A stretch of 64,000 bases of DNA. Source: Pedobacter roseus. Its GTDB lineage: Bacteria > Bacteroidota > Bacteroidia > Sphingobacteriales > Sphingobacteriaceae. Shown here one piece after another: positions 52,549 to 61,548 of the stretch. Numbering within the stretch: the first letter of the stretch is position 1; every line of letters starts with the position of its first letter. The stretch is taken from contig NZ_CP060723.1 of NCBI RefSeq assembly GCF_014395225.1, positions 1,302,001 through 1,366,000 on the forward strand. The letters run 5' to 3'. Below the pieces are notes generated by a model. That model had not been told where the DNA came from. It searched no databases and worked only from the letters and a program-made list of their open reading frames with translations. The position numbers and the translations under genes were made by a program.

Positions 52549-53880
52549 ATGAGTAAATTTGATATAGATAAACAAACCCTGAGTGATTTAAACATATTTG
52601 AGGCTTATGGTTTGAATAAAAGTGTTTTTTCTTTATTCAATTTTACTTCGACAATTAAAGGCAATGATAAACTGAACGATATTTTTAGAACGCCATCTAC
52701 AGCTATTCAAATAATTAACGAACGACAGCATTTAATAAAATATCTCTCAGCATATTCTGGCGATTTAAGTCTTGATAGTATCAATATAGATTTTGTTGAA
52801 AGTTATCTGATGCAATATTCTAAAATCAAGTTTTATTCCAGGATCTCGGCATTAACTAAAGCTGTCAATTATTTCTTTTACCCAAATCAAGCCTATTATT
52901 TAAAGGAGAAAGGGATAAAAGAAATATTTTTTTTGCTTAAAAAGTTAGGCGAAGTTTTTGCTGAATTAAATGATAAATCTAAACCTGTATTGATTAATGA
53001 GTTTGATGAAGTGTTGCTTACCTTATTCAAACACCCTTTAATTAAAAGGATTGTTCAGCGGGAGGAAAAGAAAATTAGCTTATTTGAGTTAGAAGAGCTG
53101 GATTTTATATTTAGGAAAAAGGAACTGAAAACAGTTAAGAAGTTTTTAGATTTAATCTATCAGATAGATGCCTATTTTTCTATCCTTCTGGCAGCCAGAA
53201 AATTTAATTTAATCCTGCCAAATGTAAATGTAAAAGAGCGTCACCTTCGTATTGATGGTGTTTTTCATCCTTTTTTAAGTAATCCTGTTGGTAATAATAT
53301 TGAATTCGAAACCGGAAAGAATGTCTGCTTTCTTACAGGTAGTAATATGGCTGGAAAATCTACTTTTTTAAAGTCTGTTGGTATTTCTATTTATCTAGCG
53401 CATTTAGGACTTCCGGTTCCTGCAAAATATATGGAGATTGGTATTTGGCAAGGATTGATCTCGACCATAAATTTGCCCGATAATTTAAATCAAGGGTACA
53501 GTCATTTTTACAATGAGGTATTAAGGGTGAAACATGTTGCTGAAAAGATTAAAGTCTCTAAAAACATTTTCGTGATTTTTGATGAGTTATTTAGAGGTAC
53601 AAATGTAAAAGATGCTTTTGATGGGTCTTTATCTGTGATTAAATCATTCTCTAAAATAGAAGATTGTTGTTTCATGATTTCCACTCATATTATTGAGGTT
53701 GCAGAAATTCTAAAAGATAATAAAAATGTCGTGTTCAAATATCTTTTCACTAAAATGGAAGGCAACAAACCAACGTTTACTTATCATCTGATGGATGGGA
53801 TTACTGATGAAAGGATAGGGATGTGGATTATTGAAAATGAAAAGATTGATGAAATTTTAAGCAGCAGAGATTTGAAATAA
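52549..53880 (+). CDS. Short MutS-family ATPase
   Basis: The 443-residue protein has a helical lever/clamp-like region (about 1-230) and then the MutS ABC-type ATPase domain: Walker A TGSNMAGKS at 263-271, the STINLPDNLNQGYSHFYNEV signature region and Walker B VIFDELFRGTN with Asp345-Glu346, then MISTH. Full MutS proteins are about 850 residues and start with a mismatch-reading domain, absent here. It resembles the short MutS homologues common in Bacteroidota, whose function is not established; ordinary mismatch repair is unlikely. It is alone, opposite to its neighbours on both sides. Confidence 0.88.
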   Translation: MSKFDIDKQTLSDLNIFEAYGLNKSVFSLFNFTSTIKGNDKLNDIFRTPSTAIQIINERQHLIKYLSAYSGDLSLDSINIDFVESYLMQYSKIKFYSRISALTKAVNYFFYPNQAYYLKEKGIKEIFFLLKKLGEVFAELNDKSKPVLINEFDEVLLTLFKHPLIKRIVQREEKKISLFELEELDFIFRKKELKTVKKFLDLIYQIDAYFSILLAARKFNLILPNVNVKERHLRIDGVFHPFLSNPVGNNIEFETGKNVCFLTGSNMAGKSTFLKSVGISIYLAHLGLPVPAKYMEIGIWQGLISTINLPDNLNQGYSHFYNEVLRVKHVAEKIKVSKNIFVIFDELFRGTNVKDAFDGSLSVIKSFSKIEDCCFMISTHIIEVAEILKDNKNVVFKYLFTKMEGNKPTFTYHLMDGITDERIGMWIIENEKIDEILSSRDLK

Positions 53881-53942
53881 ATCTCTGCTGCTTTTTATTG
53901 CTGACGATATGAAACTATAAACTGCCAGCTGATAACTACCTA

Positions 53943-54932
53943 CTACTGCTGTTGCTGCTGTTGTTGCATCGCTTCCATATACTGCTGGTAGCTATTTTTA
54001 GTTCTTACAGTGCTTATTGTTCCGGTAGGTTTGGTATAATTCACTTCTTTCGGCTGGAAATACGTTTCATGATCGTTGAAGTCTTCATCATTGTAGCCTA
54101 CTGATACATTTACTTCCATAATATGTTCAAAACCACCTTTGTAAACGCCTTTTACGGGTGAGCAATCGGTAAAGTTACGTCCAACCGCCAAACGCACGTG
54201 GTTTTCGTTCACAATACAATTATTGGTCGGGTCTAAACCTAACCAGCCATATTCGGGCAGGTAAGCTTCCGCCCAGGCATGGGTTGCACCTTCGCCCCGC
54301 ATGCCATCTCTGTTAGGGCAGATATAGCCACTAACATACCGTGCCGGGATGCCTGTTAAACGCAACATAGCGGTTAATACATGTGCAAAATCCTGACAAA
54401 CGCCTGCTTTCAGTTTCAAAATTTCTTCGATGGTGGTATCAACTGCCGTTACGCCTTTAATGTATTCGAAATTGTTGAAAACATCCGCGCAGTATTTTAT
54501 AGCGGTTTGATAAGGGGTGTCATCAGGCTCTTTAATACCCAGAGCGGTTGCTTTAAGTTGATTAATGCCATCAAAACTTTCCTGCCGTAAATAATCGATA
54601 TAGGGTACCTCATATTTAAGCATATCGAGGCTGTTCCATTGCTCGCTGCTAAACATATCATCCTGCGGTAAGGGTTTTGCAAAAGTTTCTACGCTTACCT
54701 TCGAGAAGATTTTTAGTTGTGTGTGTGGCTCGTTTTGCGTGAAAGTACCCACCTCATTGCCGTAATAATCGATAAATATTTCAATCTCCGGACTTCCGGA
54801 GATATTCAGGTCGTGTTTAACTACTTTTTGATAGTCATCCTTAATCGGGAACAAAATAATCTGATTGGCACTATCGCGAACAGGCAATTCGTATTTATAG
54901 TTGGTGATGTGTTTGATTTTGAAAATTGGCAT
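53943..54932 (-). CDS. Transglutaminase-like protease
   Basis: The 329-residue protein has an N-terminal beta-barrel (FKIKHITNYKYELPVRDSAN) and a transglutaminase-like core with the triad Cys179 (KAGVCQDFAHVL), His218 (GATHAWAEAYLP) and Asp234 (GLDPTNN). Such proteins occur with alpha-E and ATP-grasp genes in a conserved cluster thought to ligate and cut peptides. Here all three genes lie in the order ATP-grasp, alpha-E, transglutaminase on the minus strand. The C-terminus is odd: it ends EAMQQQQQQQ, a glutamine tract made by CAG/CAA repeats that could slip. Confidence 0.93.
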   Translation of the reverse strand: MPIFKIKHITNYKYELPVRDSANQIILFPIKDDYQKVVKHDLNISGSPEIEIFIDYYGNEVGTFTQNEPHTQLKIFSKVSVETFAKPLPQDDMFSSEQWNSLDMLKYEVPYIDYLRQESFDGINQLKATALGIKEPDDTPYQTAIKYCADVFNNFEYIKGVTAVDTTIEEILKLKAGVCQDFAHVLTAMLRLTGIPARYVSGYICPNRDGMRGEGATHAWAEAYLPEYGWLGLDPTNNCIVNENHVRLAVGRNFTDCSPVKGVYKGGFEHIMEVNVSVGYNDEDFNDHETYFQPKEVNYTKPTGTISTVRTKNSYQQYMEAMQQQQQQQ

Positions 54933-54953
54933 ATTGGCTATTATTATATTTTA

Positions 54954-55002
54954 ACACAGCATAATATCCGTGTTAATCTGTGTCCATCTGTGGTTGAAAA
55001 AT
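54954..55002. repeat. Inverted copy of the ACAGATGGACACGGAT repeat
   Basis: CACAGCATAATATCCGTG, then TTAATCTGTGTCCATCTG and TGGTTG, is the reverse complement of the element at 21134-21163 and related to 5489-5551. It lies inside the alpha-E/transglutaminase operon. Confidence 0.55.
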
Positions 55003-55937
55003 TATGAATTAGCGAAATAATACTCATTTAACAGGTTTCCGATGCCGAAAAGTTCGGCCCTGATTTCAGTAAGGTAATGGTGAAGCTGTTCTTCGTTCAT
55101 GGTATTTACCGAACTATAGGTAATCATACTTTTTAGGCGACCTATTTTAAATGATAAATTATTATAATGCTCAATGTTGCTTTCGCTCTTTAACCGGTTA
55201 AAATACCTTTCAATATTGTTCATGGCGTACAAAGCCGAACGCGGAAAATCATTGTTGAGCATCACCAGTTCGATGATGTTTTTCGCGTCAAAACCCTGCC
55301 GGTAGGTTTTTAAATATAATTCATAACCACCTAAAGATAATAATAAGTGTTTCCAGTAGGCAATATCGGTTAATAAATCAGGATTGCTGCTGATGGAACT
55401 GAATTTGATATCCAGGATATCGATAGATTGGATACTTCTCTCCAGGTGTTTCCCGATTTTCATAAAACTTCTGCTTTCGCCGCGCTCCATTACGCTATCC
55501 GCTGTGCCATGGTATAACATTACCTGTTTAATCAAAACATCTAATGCCGTGATAGGATCATCCTTTTGCACATACCACAATAATTTTTCATCCTTTACCG
55601 CATGGTAATATTCGTTTAAACACTGCCATAGGTCTTTCGGAATATGTTCCTGAACACTTCTTGCATTCTCACGGGCAAGCGTAACGATGTTTAAAATCGA
55701 ATTTGGGTTTTCACGGTTTAGCAAAAGGTATTCAATTACGGCCCGGCTATCGTGCTGGATATTTAATAACTCGTTTTCGTCGTCTGATGAAAAAATCCTG
55801 ATCACGGGCTTCCAGGTAAATTCCTGTATGGTATCCTGCGAGGAAGCGTAATTTATTTTTAACATGCGCAGCATCCCATCGCTACGCTCCACATATCTGC
55901 TTAGCCAATATAGGCTTGATGCAACTCTACTTAACAT
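55002..55937 (-). CDS. Alpha-E domain protein
   Basis: The 311-residue protein is all-helical and starts MLSRVASSLYWLSRYVERSD, the hallmark of the alpha-E (DUF403) family, with ENARSVQEHIPKDLWQCLNE and FPRSALYAMNNIERYFNRL further on. No catalytic site is known; it is thought to act with the ATP-grasp enzyme encoded 10 nt upstream and the transglutaminase downstream. The 69-nt gap to the transglutaminase gene contains an inverted copy of the ACAGATGGACACGGAT repeat, so the operon is interrupted by a repeat. Confidence 0.92.
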   Translation of the reverse strand: MLSRVASSLYWLSRYVERSDGMLRMLKINYASSQDTIQEFTWKPVIRIFSSDDENELLNIQHDSRAVIEYLLLNRENPNSILNIVTLARENARSVQEHIPKDLWQCLNEYYHAVKDEKLLWYVQKDDPITALDVLIKQVMLYHGTADSVMERGESRSFMKIGKHLERSIQSIDILDIKFSSISSNPDLLTDIAYWKHLLLSLGGYELYLKTYRQGFDAKNIIELVMLNNDFPRSALYAMNNIERYFNRLKSESNIEHYNNLSFKIGRLKSMITYSSVNTMNEEQLHHYLTEIRAELFGIGNLLNEYYFANS

Positions 55938-55947
55938 ATCCCGTATT

Positions 55948-57396
55948 TTAAGAAGTTAAAACCCATGTATCTTTACTGCCGCCGCCCTGCGAACTGTTTA
56001 CCACCAGTGAGCCTTCTTTTAAAGCCACCCTGGTTAAACCACCCGGGACAATCGAAATGCCATCTGGCCCGTTTAAAGCAAAGGGGCGGAGGTCAATTCT
56101 TCGGGGTGCCAGCTTTCCGTTGATAAAACAAGGTGCAGATGATAAACTAATGGTAGGCTGGGCGATAAAATTGCGTGGATCTTTTAATACTTCAATTTTA
56201 TATTCTTCTGTTTCCTGTTCAGTGGCCGCGTGTCCCATTAACATGCCATATCCGCCACTTCCATTGGTTTTTTTAATTACCATGGTATTAATGTTTGCAA
56301 AAACATATTCCAGTTCATCTTTATTGCTCAGCTGGTAGGTGGGCACATTTTTTAATATGGGCTCTTCGTTAAGGTAATACCTGATCATATCCGGTACGTA
56401 GGTATAAACCGCTTTATCGTCTGCCACGCCATTGCCTACCGCATTAATAATGGCTACGTTGCCCTTGCGGTAAGCACCCATTAAGCCTGCTACGCCCAAA
56501 ACGCTGTTTGGATTAAAGACTAAGGGATCAATATAATCATCGTCAACCCTCCGGTAAATTACATCAACCTGTTGCAGGCCGGTAGTGGTTTTCATAAATA
56601 CTTTTTGATCTTTAACCACCAGATCGCGGCCTTCTACCAGTTCTACACCCATTAAACGGGCCAAGGTAGTATGTTCGTAATAAGCAGAATTATACATACC
56701 CGGACTAAGCAGCACTATGGTTGGGTTAGAAACTGCCCTGGGGGAGAGGGCCATTAAATTTTTATACAGTATGGCCGGATACTCAGTCACACTTCTTACG
56801 CCGCACTGCGGAATCAGATCTGGGAATAACCTTTTCGTAATTTCCCTGTTCTCGAGCATGTAACTTACTCCTGATGGTGTGCGTAAATTATCCTCCAGTA
56901 CATAAAATGTTCCGTCGTGGTCTCTAATCAGATCTATTCCTGCAATGTGGATATAAATATCGTGCAGCACATTCACATTATGCATCTCTCTTAAGAAATG
57001 CGGACAGGAATAAATAACATTTATGGGCACAATTTTATCTTTCAGGATAAATTGATTGCTGTAAACGTCTTTTAAGAAAAGATTTAGCGCTTTTAACCTT
57101 TGTTTTATTCCTTTTTCTATAAAACTCCATTCAGTTGACGTAATAATTCGGGGAATAATGTCGAAAGGAAAGATTTTTTCGATTCCTTCGCCGCTATCGT
57201 ACACGGTAAAGGTAATTCCTTGACTCATGAACAGCTTTTTGGCGAGTTCTTCCTTTTTGTTTAAGTTTTCGAGCGATTCTTTAGAGAAATTGTTGATAAA
57301 GTTTGTGTAGTGATCCCTGTAATGATCACCATTTAAAAACATTTCGTCATAAGTTTTGGGATGATTTGAATAGTTTTTAATAAAATCTTCTATCAT
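55948..57396 (-). CDS. Circularly permuted ATP-grasp protein
   Basis: The 482-residue enzyme belongs to the circularly permuted ATP-grasp type 2 family. It shows FPFDIIPRIITSTEWSFIEK, DHDGTFYVLEDNLRTPSGVS (metal/ATP-site Asp, Glu, Asn), and VIKKTNGSGGYGMLMG, the glycine-rich lysine loop, in permuted order. It is expected to form peptide bonds using ATP. It opens a three-gene minus-strand cluster with alpha-E and transglutaminase genes, a set found across many bacteria but without an established product. Confidence 0.93.
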   Translation of the reverse strand: MIEDFIKNYSNHPKTYDEMFLNGDHYRDHYTNFINNFSKESLENLNKKEELAKKLFMSQGITFTVYDSGEGIEKIFPFDIIPRIITSTEWSFIEKGIKQRLKALNLFLKDVYSNQFILKDKIVPINVIYSCPHFLREMHNVNVLHDIYIHIAGIDLIRDHDGTFYVLEDNLRTPSGVSYMLENREITKRLFPDLIPQCGVRSVTEYPAILYKNLMALSPRAVSNPTIVLLSPGMYNSAYYEHTTLARLMGVELVEGRDLVVKDQKVFMKTTTGLQQVDVIYRRVDDDYIDPLVFNPNSVLGVAGLMGAYRKGNVAIINAVGNGVADDKAVYTYVPDMIRYYLNEEPILKNVPTYQLSNKDELEYVFANINTMVIKKTNGSGGYGMLMGHAATEQETEEYKIEVLKDPRNFIAQPTISLSSAPCFINGKLAPRRIDLRPFALNGPDGISIVPGGLTRVALKEGSLVVNSSQGGGSKDTWVLTS

Positions 57397-57565
57397 TTTG
57401 CTTAAATATTTCCTTAAAATATGTTTTTATATAGAAATAATGATATTTATTATCAATAAAATTAATAATTAGGCTTTTTTGTATCTTATTTAGTTGTGTT
57501 TTTTATTTAATTTCTGGTGTTTTTATCTTTTTTAATAAAATATTTAAATTTTTTATTAAAAATAC

Positions 57566-57745
57566 TTGCTAATATTAATAAAATTTGTACTTTTGTAATG
57601 CTCGTTAATTATTATTATATATTTGGTTTAAAAAAAGCGCTGGTAACGGCGCTTTTTTTACAAAATTCAAGACTTATTCATAATCAACATAAACCAAACA
57701 ACCTAAACTAAGTAAGCTCCAGAAAAACTGGGGCTTTTCTTTTTA
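57566..57745 (+). ncRNA. Candidate small RNA (or 37-codon leaderless ORF) with its own promoter and two terminators
   Basis: A perfect promoter is present: TTG 57566-57568, 19 nt, TACTTTTG 57588-57595. About 35 nt on, AAAAAAGCGC 57631-57640 pairs with GCGCTTTTTT 57649-57658. An A/C-rich single-stranded stretch then leads to a second terminator, AAGCTCCAG 57714-57722 with CTGGGGCTT 57728-57736 and TTTTCTTTTT. An ATG at 57598 opens a 37-codon frame ending at 57711 (MLVNYYYIFGLKKALVTALF...), so a small protein cannot be excluded. No family was recognised. Confidence 0.5.
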
Positions 57746-58195
57746 TAGGAATATCGGCATCGCGACTGGAGCGTGGTGGAATAGAAATCCTTCGACTCCG
57801 CTCAGGATGGCAAAGTAGAGGATGACGGATAGCGAGGGGAAATTTCTCCGTGGTTTCTGTGCATCCGTGGCAAAAATAGTTAGGTTTTAATAAGAGGAGC
57901 GTCATCTAAACTGGAATGGAAAGATCTATCTCGAGTTAGATTTAGCTTAGCTGAGCGTGGTTCCCGGCTGCGTTGCACTCTGATACTATTTATAAACTCC
58001 AATAGAAAACTCGTCATTGCGAGGAGGAACGACGAAGCAATCTTTCCTGCTGGCGATTATTGCAAGAAAGATTGCTTCGTCGGCTGAAAAAGCCTTCTCG
58101 CAATGACGGACTTTTATTTGAAGAGCCAGCCATAAAAATCATCAAAAAAAAAGCTACCCGTTTTGGATAGCTTTTCAATATATGTTTTGTTGTTG
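57740..58195. repeat. Repeat spacer containing GTCATTGCGAGGAGG copy 2 and the ferritin terminator
   Basis: 58011-58109 is a near-identical copy of the palindromic element at 9404-9491 (GTCATTGCGAGGAGGAACGA ... TTCTCGCAATGACGGA). Before it are decayed fragments, including ATCCTTCGACTCCGCTCAGG and TCCGTGGTTTCTGTGCATCC. No gene is supported. Confidence 0.6.
58149..58175 (-). terminator. Terminator of the ferritin gene
   Basis: AAAAGCTAcCC 58149-58159 pairs with GGaTAGCTTTT 58165-58175 (one mismatch), with an A-run on the outer side that reads as T on the minus strand, 20 nt past the ferritin stop. Confidence 0.7.
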
Positions 58196-58723
58196 TTATG
58201 CTTCTGAGTAAGTGATTTTATTCACGTGTTTATCAATTTCCCATCTTCCTGTTCCTTCTTCGCCAATAACCTCGAACAATTCCAGTGCTCTGCGGGCTTT
58301 GTATTCTTCCTCACGTTGTTCTTTTAAGAACCAGTTCAAAAATTCCATGGTTACGAAATCCTGCTCTTTATGGCATTTTGCGGCCAGGTTTTTAAAGCTC
58401 TGGGTAATGGCGATTTCTGCTTCTAAAGCATCTTCAAAAACTTCTCTAAATCCAGCGAAGTCGGTTTTGATGCCGGTAACTTCCGGAGAGATTGCATTTC
58501 CGCCCATATCCAATACATATTTGAATAACTTTAACTGGTGTACTCTTTCTTCTTCAGATTGCTTTAAAAAATAATCTGCTGAAAAGTCGAATCCATTTTG
58601 GTCACACCAGGATGACATTGCTAAATATAGTGATGAAGAGTGAGCTTCTTTTTTAATTTGCTGATTTAATAATGTTTCGATATCCTGAGATATTAAACAT
58701 TTGATACGCATTAGATCTTTCAT
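58196..58723 (-). CDS. Ferritin
   Basis: Ferritin stores iron as a 24-subunit shell. From the ATG at 58723 the product has 175 residues with the four-helix ferritin fold: IETLLNQQIKKEAHSSSLYL (ferroxidase Glu), EEERVHQLKLFKYVLDMGG (second-site Glu and His), ALEAEIAITQSFKNLAAKCH and FLNWFLKEQREEEYKARRAL. An upstream in-frame ATG at 58744 was rejected because a TACATTTG -7 box lies at 58747-58754 on the minus strand, so the message would start too late for it. The gene is single and followed by a terminator. Confidence 0.93.
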   Translation of the reverse strand: MKDLMRIKCLISQDIETLLNQQIKKEAHSSSLYLAMSSWCDQNGFDFSADYFLKQSEEERVHQLKLFKYVLDMGGNAISPEVTGIKTDFAGFREVFEDALEAEIAITQSFKNLAAKCHKEQDFVTMEFLNWFLKEQREEEYKARRALELFEVIGEEGTGRWEIDKHVNKITYSEA

Positions 58724-58746
58724 GTTTCTGTACTTTAATAACAATA

Positions 58747-58754
58747 CAAATGTA
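58747..58754 (-). promoter_or_regulatory. -7 box of the ferritin gene
   Basis: The minus strand reads TACATTTG, a match to TAnnTTTG, about 24 nt before the ATG at 58723. A TTG at 19-20 nt spacing is not obvious. Confidence 0.4.
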
Positions 58755-59100
58755 AACGGAATTTGTTCTCGATTCTAATTTATTTGCAATATGAAATTAG
58801 TCTAAATTGCTGATAATTAGTTATTTGTAATCAGTTTAAATAAGGCGGGGTGGATGATGTAAGAGGTAAGACGGATGATGGAAAATGGAAGGATAACGCG
58901 AGACGGATAGTGGTTGAAGATCAGAGGTATAGTGACGGTTATTTCATCAATGATCAATTCATCAACAATCAATTAGCGATCGCTTTCAGCGTTAAAGATA
59001 AAACGATCCCTTTCAGCTAATTTGTCATCAACACTGATAATTTATTGCATAAAAATCGGCATGAATGATGTACAATTGATTTTTTTACCCACTGCACCTT

Positions 59101-59170
59101 CTTGCCTCGGCTCGCCGCCGCCGAAGGGCTCTTTCTTTTTGGCATCAAAAAGAAACAAAAAATGCCGGCT
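59101..59170 (+). repeat. Diverged structured-repeat copy with compensatory pseudoknot change
   Basis: P1 reads CCTCGGC ... GCCGAAGG. P2 is TTTCTTTTT 59132-59140 with AAAAAGAAA 59147-59155. The 6-nt loop is GGCATC 59141-59146 in place of CTTGAT, and the downstream partner is ATGCC 59162-59166 in place of ATCAAG, six bases after the stem as in the other copies. Both sides have changed and still pair. The 3' part of the repeat is absent. The rest of 58755-59534 shows no gene. Confidence 0.75.
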
Positions 59171-59534
59171 GAAAATTTTTCTTTGGAAGACGGTAGGTTG
59201 GCAGGGGCAGTGGAGCCCGAAAAATTTGTTATGCCGGAACTAAGTAAAACGGAGATACCGTGCTATGGCCTAGTTGGTCGGGAATACAATATTTATATAA
59301 AGTAATCAATATTAGCTAGTATAAGGTGTTGTCAAATGATAATGTAATGAAGGATCTTGATGAGAAATGCATGGAATAGATTTCTCTCTGAATATTCGGG
59401 ACTAACGCTCCAGTAGAAATGACAACCTGAGCAAGTAGAGTGATGTTCGAGGAATTGCAGTTAAACAGTTTACAATTGGCAATTTGCTGTGGACAGTTAA
59501 CCAGTTTAAACAATTAACCGATTAACCAATTTCA

Positions 59535-59894
59535 CTAATAAACCAATCTGTAAAGGCAGTCGCTAATAATATGGTTAAGTTTGAACATGGTGAAAGTTCC
59601 CTGTAATAAATCTTTCAAGGCAATAATTTCTAAGGCACTTAATAAATAAATGTGCTCGCAACCATTAAAGGTAACCAGTTCGAAATCGGCTTTATGGGTA
59701 TTTAAAAGAAGGGCTTCAATATCGATATTTTCGACAACTGTTTTCAGTTTTTGAAGCGACAGGCAGTTATAGCGTGCAAACTTGCCGCCAAAATCTACAT
59801 AAAAGCAGTTTAATTTATCTGACTGATAAATAGAACCATGGGTATTTGAGAATACGTTAACCAGTTCGTTAATGTCAATACATGCTTTTTCCAT
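59535..59894 (-). CDS. Hypothetical protein, 119 residues
   Basis: The protein starts MEKACIDINELVNVFSNTHG and contains LNCFYVDFGGKFARYNCLSL, LKTVVENIDIEALLLNT and ELVTFNGCEHIYLLSALEII. It has no signal peptide or transmembrane helix, and a mixed alpha/beta pattern. I do not recognise a family. It looks like a real gene because the frame is intact, codon use is native and it has a proper intergenic border, but no function can be offered. It is not in an operon with its neighbours. Confidence 0.6.
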   Translation of the reverse strand: MEKACIDINELVNVFSNTHGSIYQSDKLNCFYVDFGGKFARYNCLSLQKLKTVVENIDIEALLLNTHKADFELVTFNGCEHIYLLSALEIIALKDLLQGTFTMFKLNHIISDCLYRLVY

Positions 59895-60006
59895 CGGTTA
59901 CAAAAATTGGCATTATTTAGATTAAATACAAATAAAAACCAAAATAAATTTGAGAACCGGCTGGAGTTGGGCGTTTGGCGGTGCCAGGTGAATGACCAGA
60001 GGCTAA

Positions 60007-60567
60007 TTATTTGATTTTAAAAATCATGTGATGGTATAATCCGCCCATAAATTGTTTTTCGTTCTGGATAACGAAATTCATTTTTTCGTAGAGCCTTAAT
60101 GCATTTGGATTATTTTTTTCTACCAGAAGGCCAACAGTATGGTGACCAAGTTTTTTAGCCCAATCTATACCGGCTTTAATCAGCTGTTTCCCAATTCCTT
60201 TCCCTTGGGCTGAAGGATTGACACTGATGCTGTCGAGGTAAAACTCTCCGCCTTCGGTTTCCGCATCTTGATTGGCGTTGTTTGCATGGTAATGTTCAAC
60301 TACATAGTTAAGAAACGGTTTACGGAGTTCAAGCAGTTTTCCGCCATCATAAGCATTCAGTGATCCCAAAACTTTACCTTCTTCTTCAAAAACCAGTGTG
60401 TTTTCGTAACTGTATTGATTGCCCTCCAGCTGAAAAAAATGAGTAAAGATTTCTTTCAGCACGTGCCCCTCTTCAACATGGGTTAATTTACTCGCCAGTT
60501 TGCCCATCGCCTGGATAATTAATGGCACTACTGCTGTAGCATCAGTGGGTTTAGCTGGTCTGATCAT
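60007..60567 (-). CDS. GNAT family N-acetyltransferase
   Basis: The 186-residue protein has the GNAT fold: MIRPAKPTDATAVVPLIIQA at the start, FYLDSISVNPSAQGKGIGKQ (beta4 and the acetyl-CoA loop QGKGIG, about 127-138), and HTVGLLVEKNNPNALRLYEK with the motif-B arm. Substrate unknown. Its ATG overlaps the stop of the metallo-hydrolase gene by one base (TAATG), so the two are translationally coupled and may serve one pathway. Confidence 0.9.
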   Translation of the reverse strand: MIRPAKPTDATAVVPLIIQAMGKLASKLTHVEEGHVLKEIFTHFFQLEGNQYSYENTLVFEEEGKVLGSLNAYDGGKLLELRKPFLNYVVEHYHANNANQDAETEGGEFYLDSISVNPSAQGKGIGKQLIKAGIDWAKKLGHHTVGLLVEKNNPNALRLYEKMNFVIQNEKQFMGGLYHHMIFKIK

Positions 60568-61406
60568 TATATATCGCTCAGGTTAAAGGTTTCTGCTACG
60601 CGGATCCCTTTTTCAGTACGTTGCAAAGTACAGCATTCGTTAACGGGGTCGTGCTCTAAGTACAATATATAGTTGTTGTTCACAGCTTCTTCTAAAAAAG
60701 CCTGTTTTTCTGTTAACGTTTTTAACGGGAACATATCGTAAGCCATTACATAGGGTAGGGGAAGGTGACCAACCGATGGTAAAAGATCGGCCATATATAC
60801 GATCGTTTTTCCTTTATAATTGATCTTAGGCAACATCATGGCATCAGTATGGCCGTAAGCAAAGCTGATATTGATATTCTTTTGCCACTCGATATTTTCT
60901 TTTTCGGCTATAAATTTAAGCTGTCCGCTATCCTGGATAGGTAAAATATTTTCTTTTAGAAACGAAGCCTTTTCCCTTGCATTTGGTTCAACTGCCCACT
61001 GCCAGTGTTTTTCGTTACTCCAGTATGTTGCATTTTTGAAAGCAGGAATCAGTTTTTCATTTTCCCTCATAATTGCCCCGCCTACGTGATCAAAATGAAG
61101 GTGTGTAAGGAAAACATCTGTAATATCTGCCATGCCAAAACCCAATTGTGAGAGCGATTTTTCCATAGAATCATCGCCATGCAGGTAATAATGGCTGAAA
61201 AACTTTTCATCCTGTTTGTTTCCGATGCCGGTATCCACTAAAATCAATTGATTTCCTTCTTCAATCAATAAACAACGCATGGCCCAGGTACAAAGGTTAT
61301 TGCTATCGGCAGGATTGGTTTTTTGCCAGATGGCCTTAGGTACCACGCCGAACATGGCGCCGCCGTCTAATTTAAATAAGCCTGTGTTTATGGTATGAAG
61401 TTTCAT
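60567..61406 (-). CDS. Metallo-beta-lactamase-fold hydrolase
   Basis: The 279-residue cytoplasmic protein has the metal-binding THLHFDHVGG motif (His102, His104, Asp106, His107), a preceding LVDTGIGN turn, and later ligands in ISFAYGHTDAMM and VYMADLLPS, with a final YLEHDP. The arrangement resembles the quorum-quenching lactonase/AiiA-like and related esterases in the MBL superfamily, but no substrate can be given. It is co-transcribed with a GNAT gene. A word-repeat spacer (AACTGGTTAATTG) precedes it. Confidence 0.9.
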   Translation of the reverse strand: MKLHTINTGLFKLDGGAMFGVVPKAIWQKTNPADSNNLCTWAMRCLLIEEGNQLILVDTGIGNKQDEKFFSHYYLHGDDSMEKSLSQLGFGMADITDVFLTHLHFDHVGGAIMRENEKLIPAFKNATYWSNEKHWQWAVEPNAREKASFLKENILPIQDSGQLKFIAEKENIEWQKNINISFAYGHTDAMMLPKINYKGKTIVYMADLLPSVGHLPLPYVMAYDMFPLKTLTEKQAFLEEAVNNNYILYLEHDPVNECCTLQRTEKGIRVAETFNLSDI

Positions 61407-61548
61407 GAAGTAAGGTTAACTGGTTAATTGTTTAAATTGGTTAATTGATAGGAAAGCTAATCGTTTAATTGCAAATGGGTTAAAACTAAAATTGGCTAAT
61501 TGCTATTCACAATTAACCAATTTAACAGTTTTAACGATTAACCGTATA

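Noticed and set aside
57517..57597. Longer reading of the 57.6-kb frame from 57517
   Set aside because: It starts upstream of the TACTTTTG promoter element in extremely AT-rich sequence. Only the ATG at 57598 is compatible with the predicted transcript.
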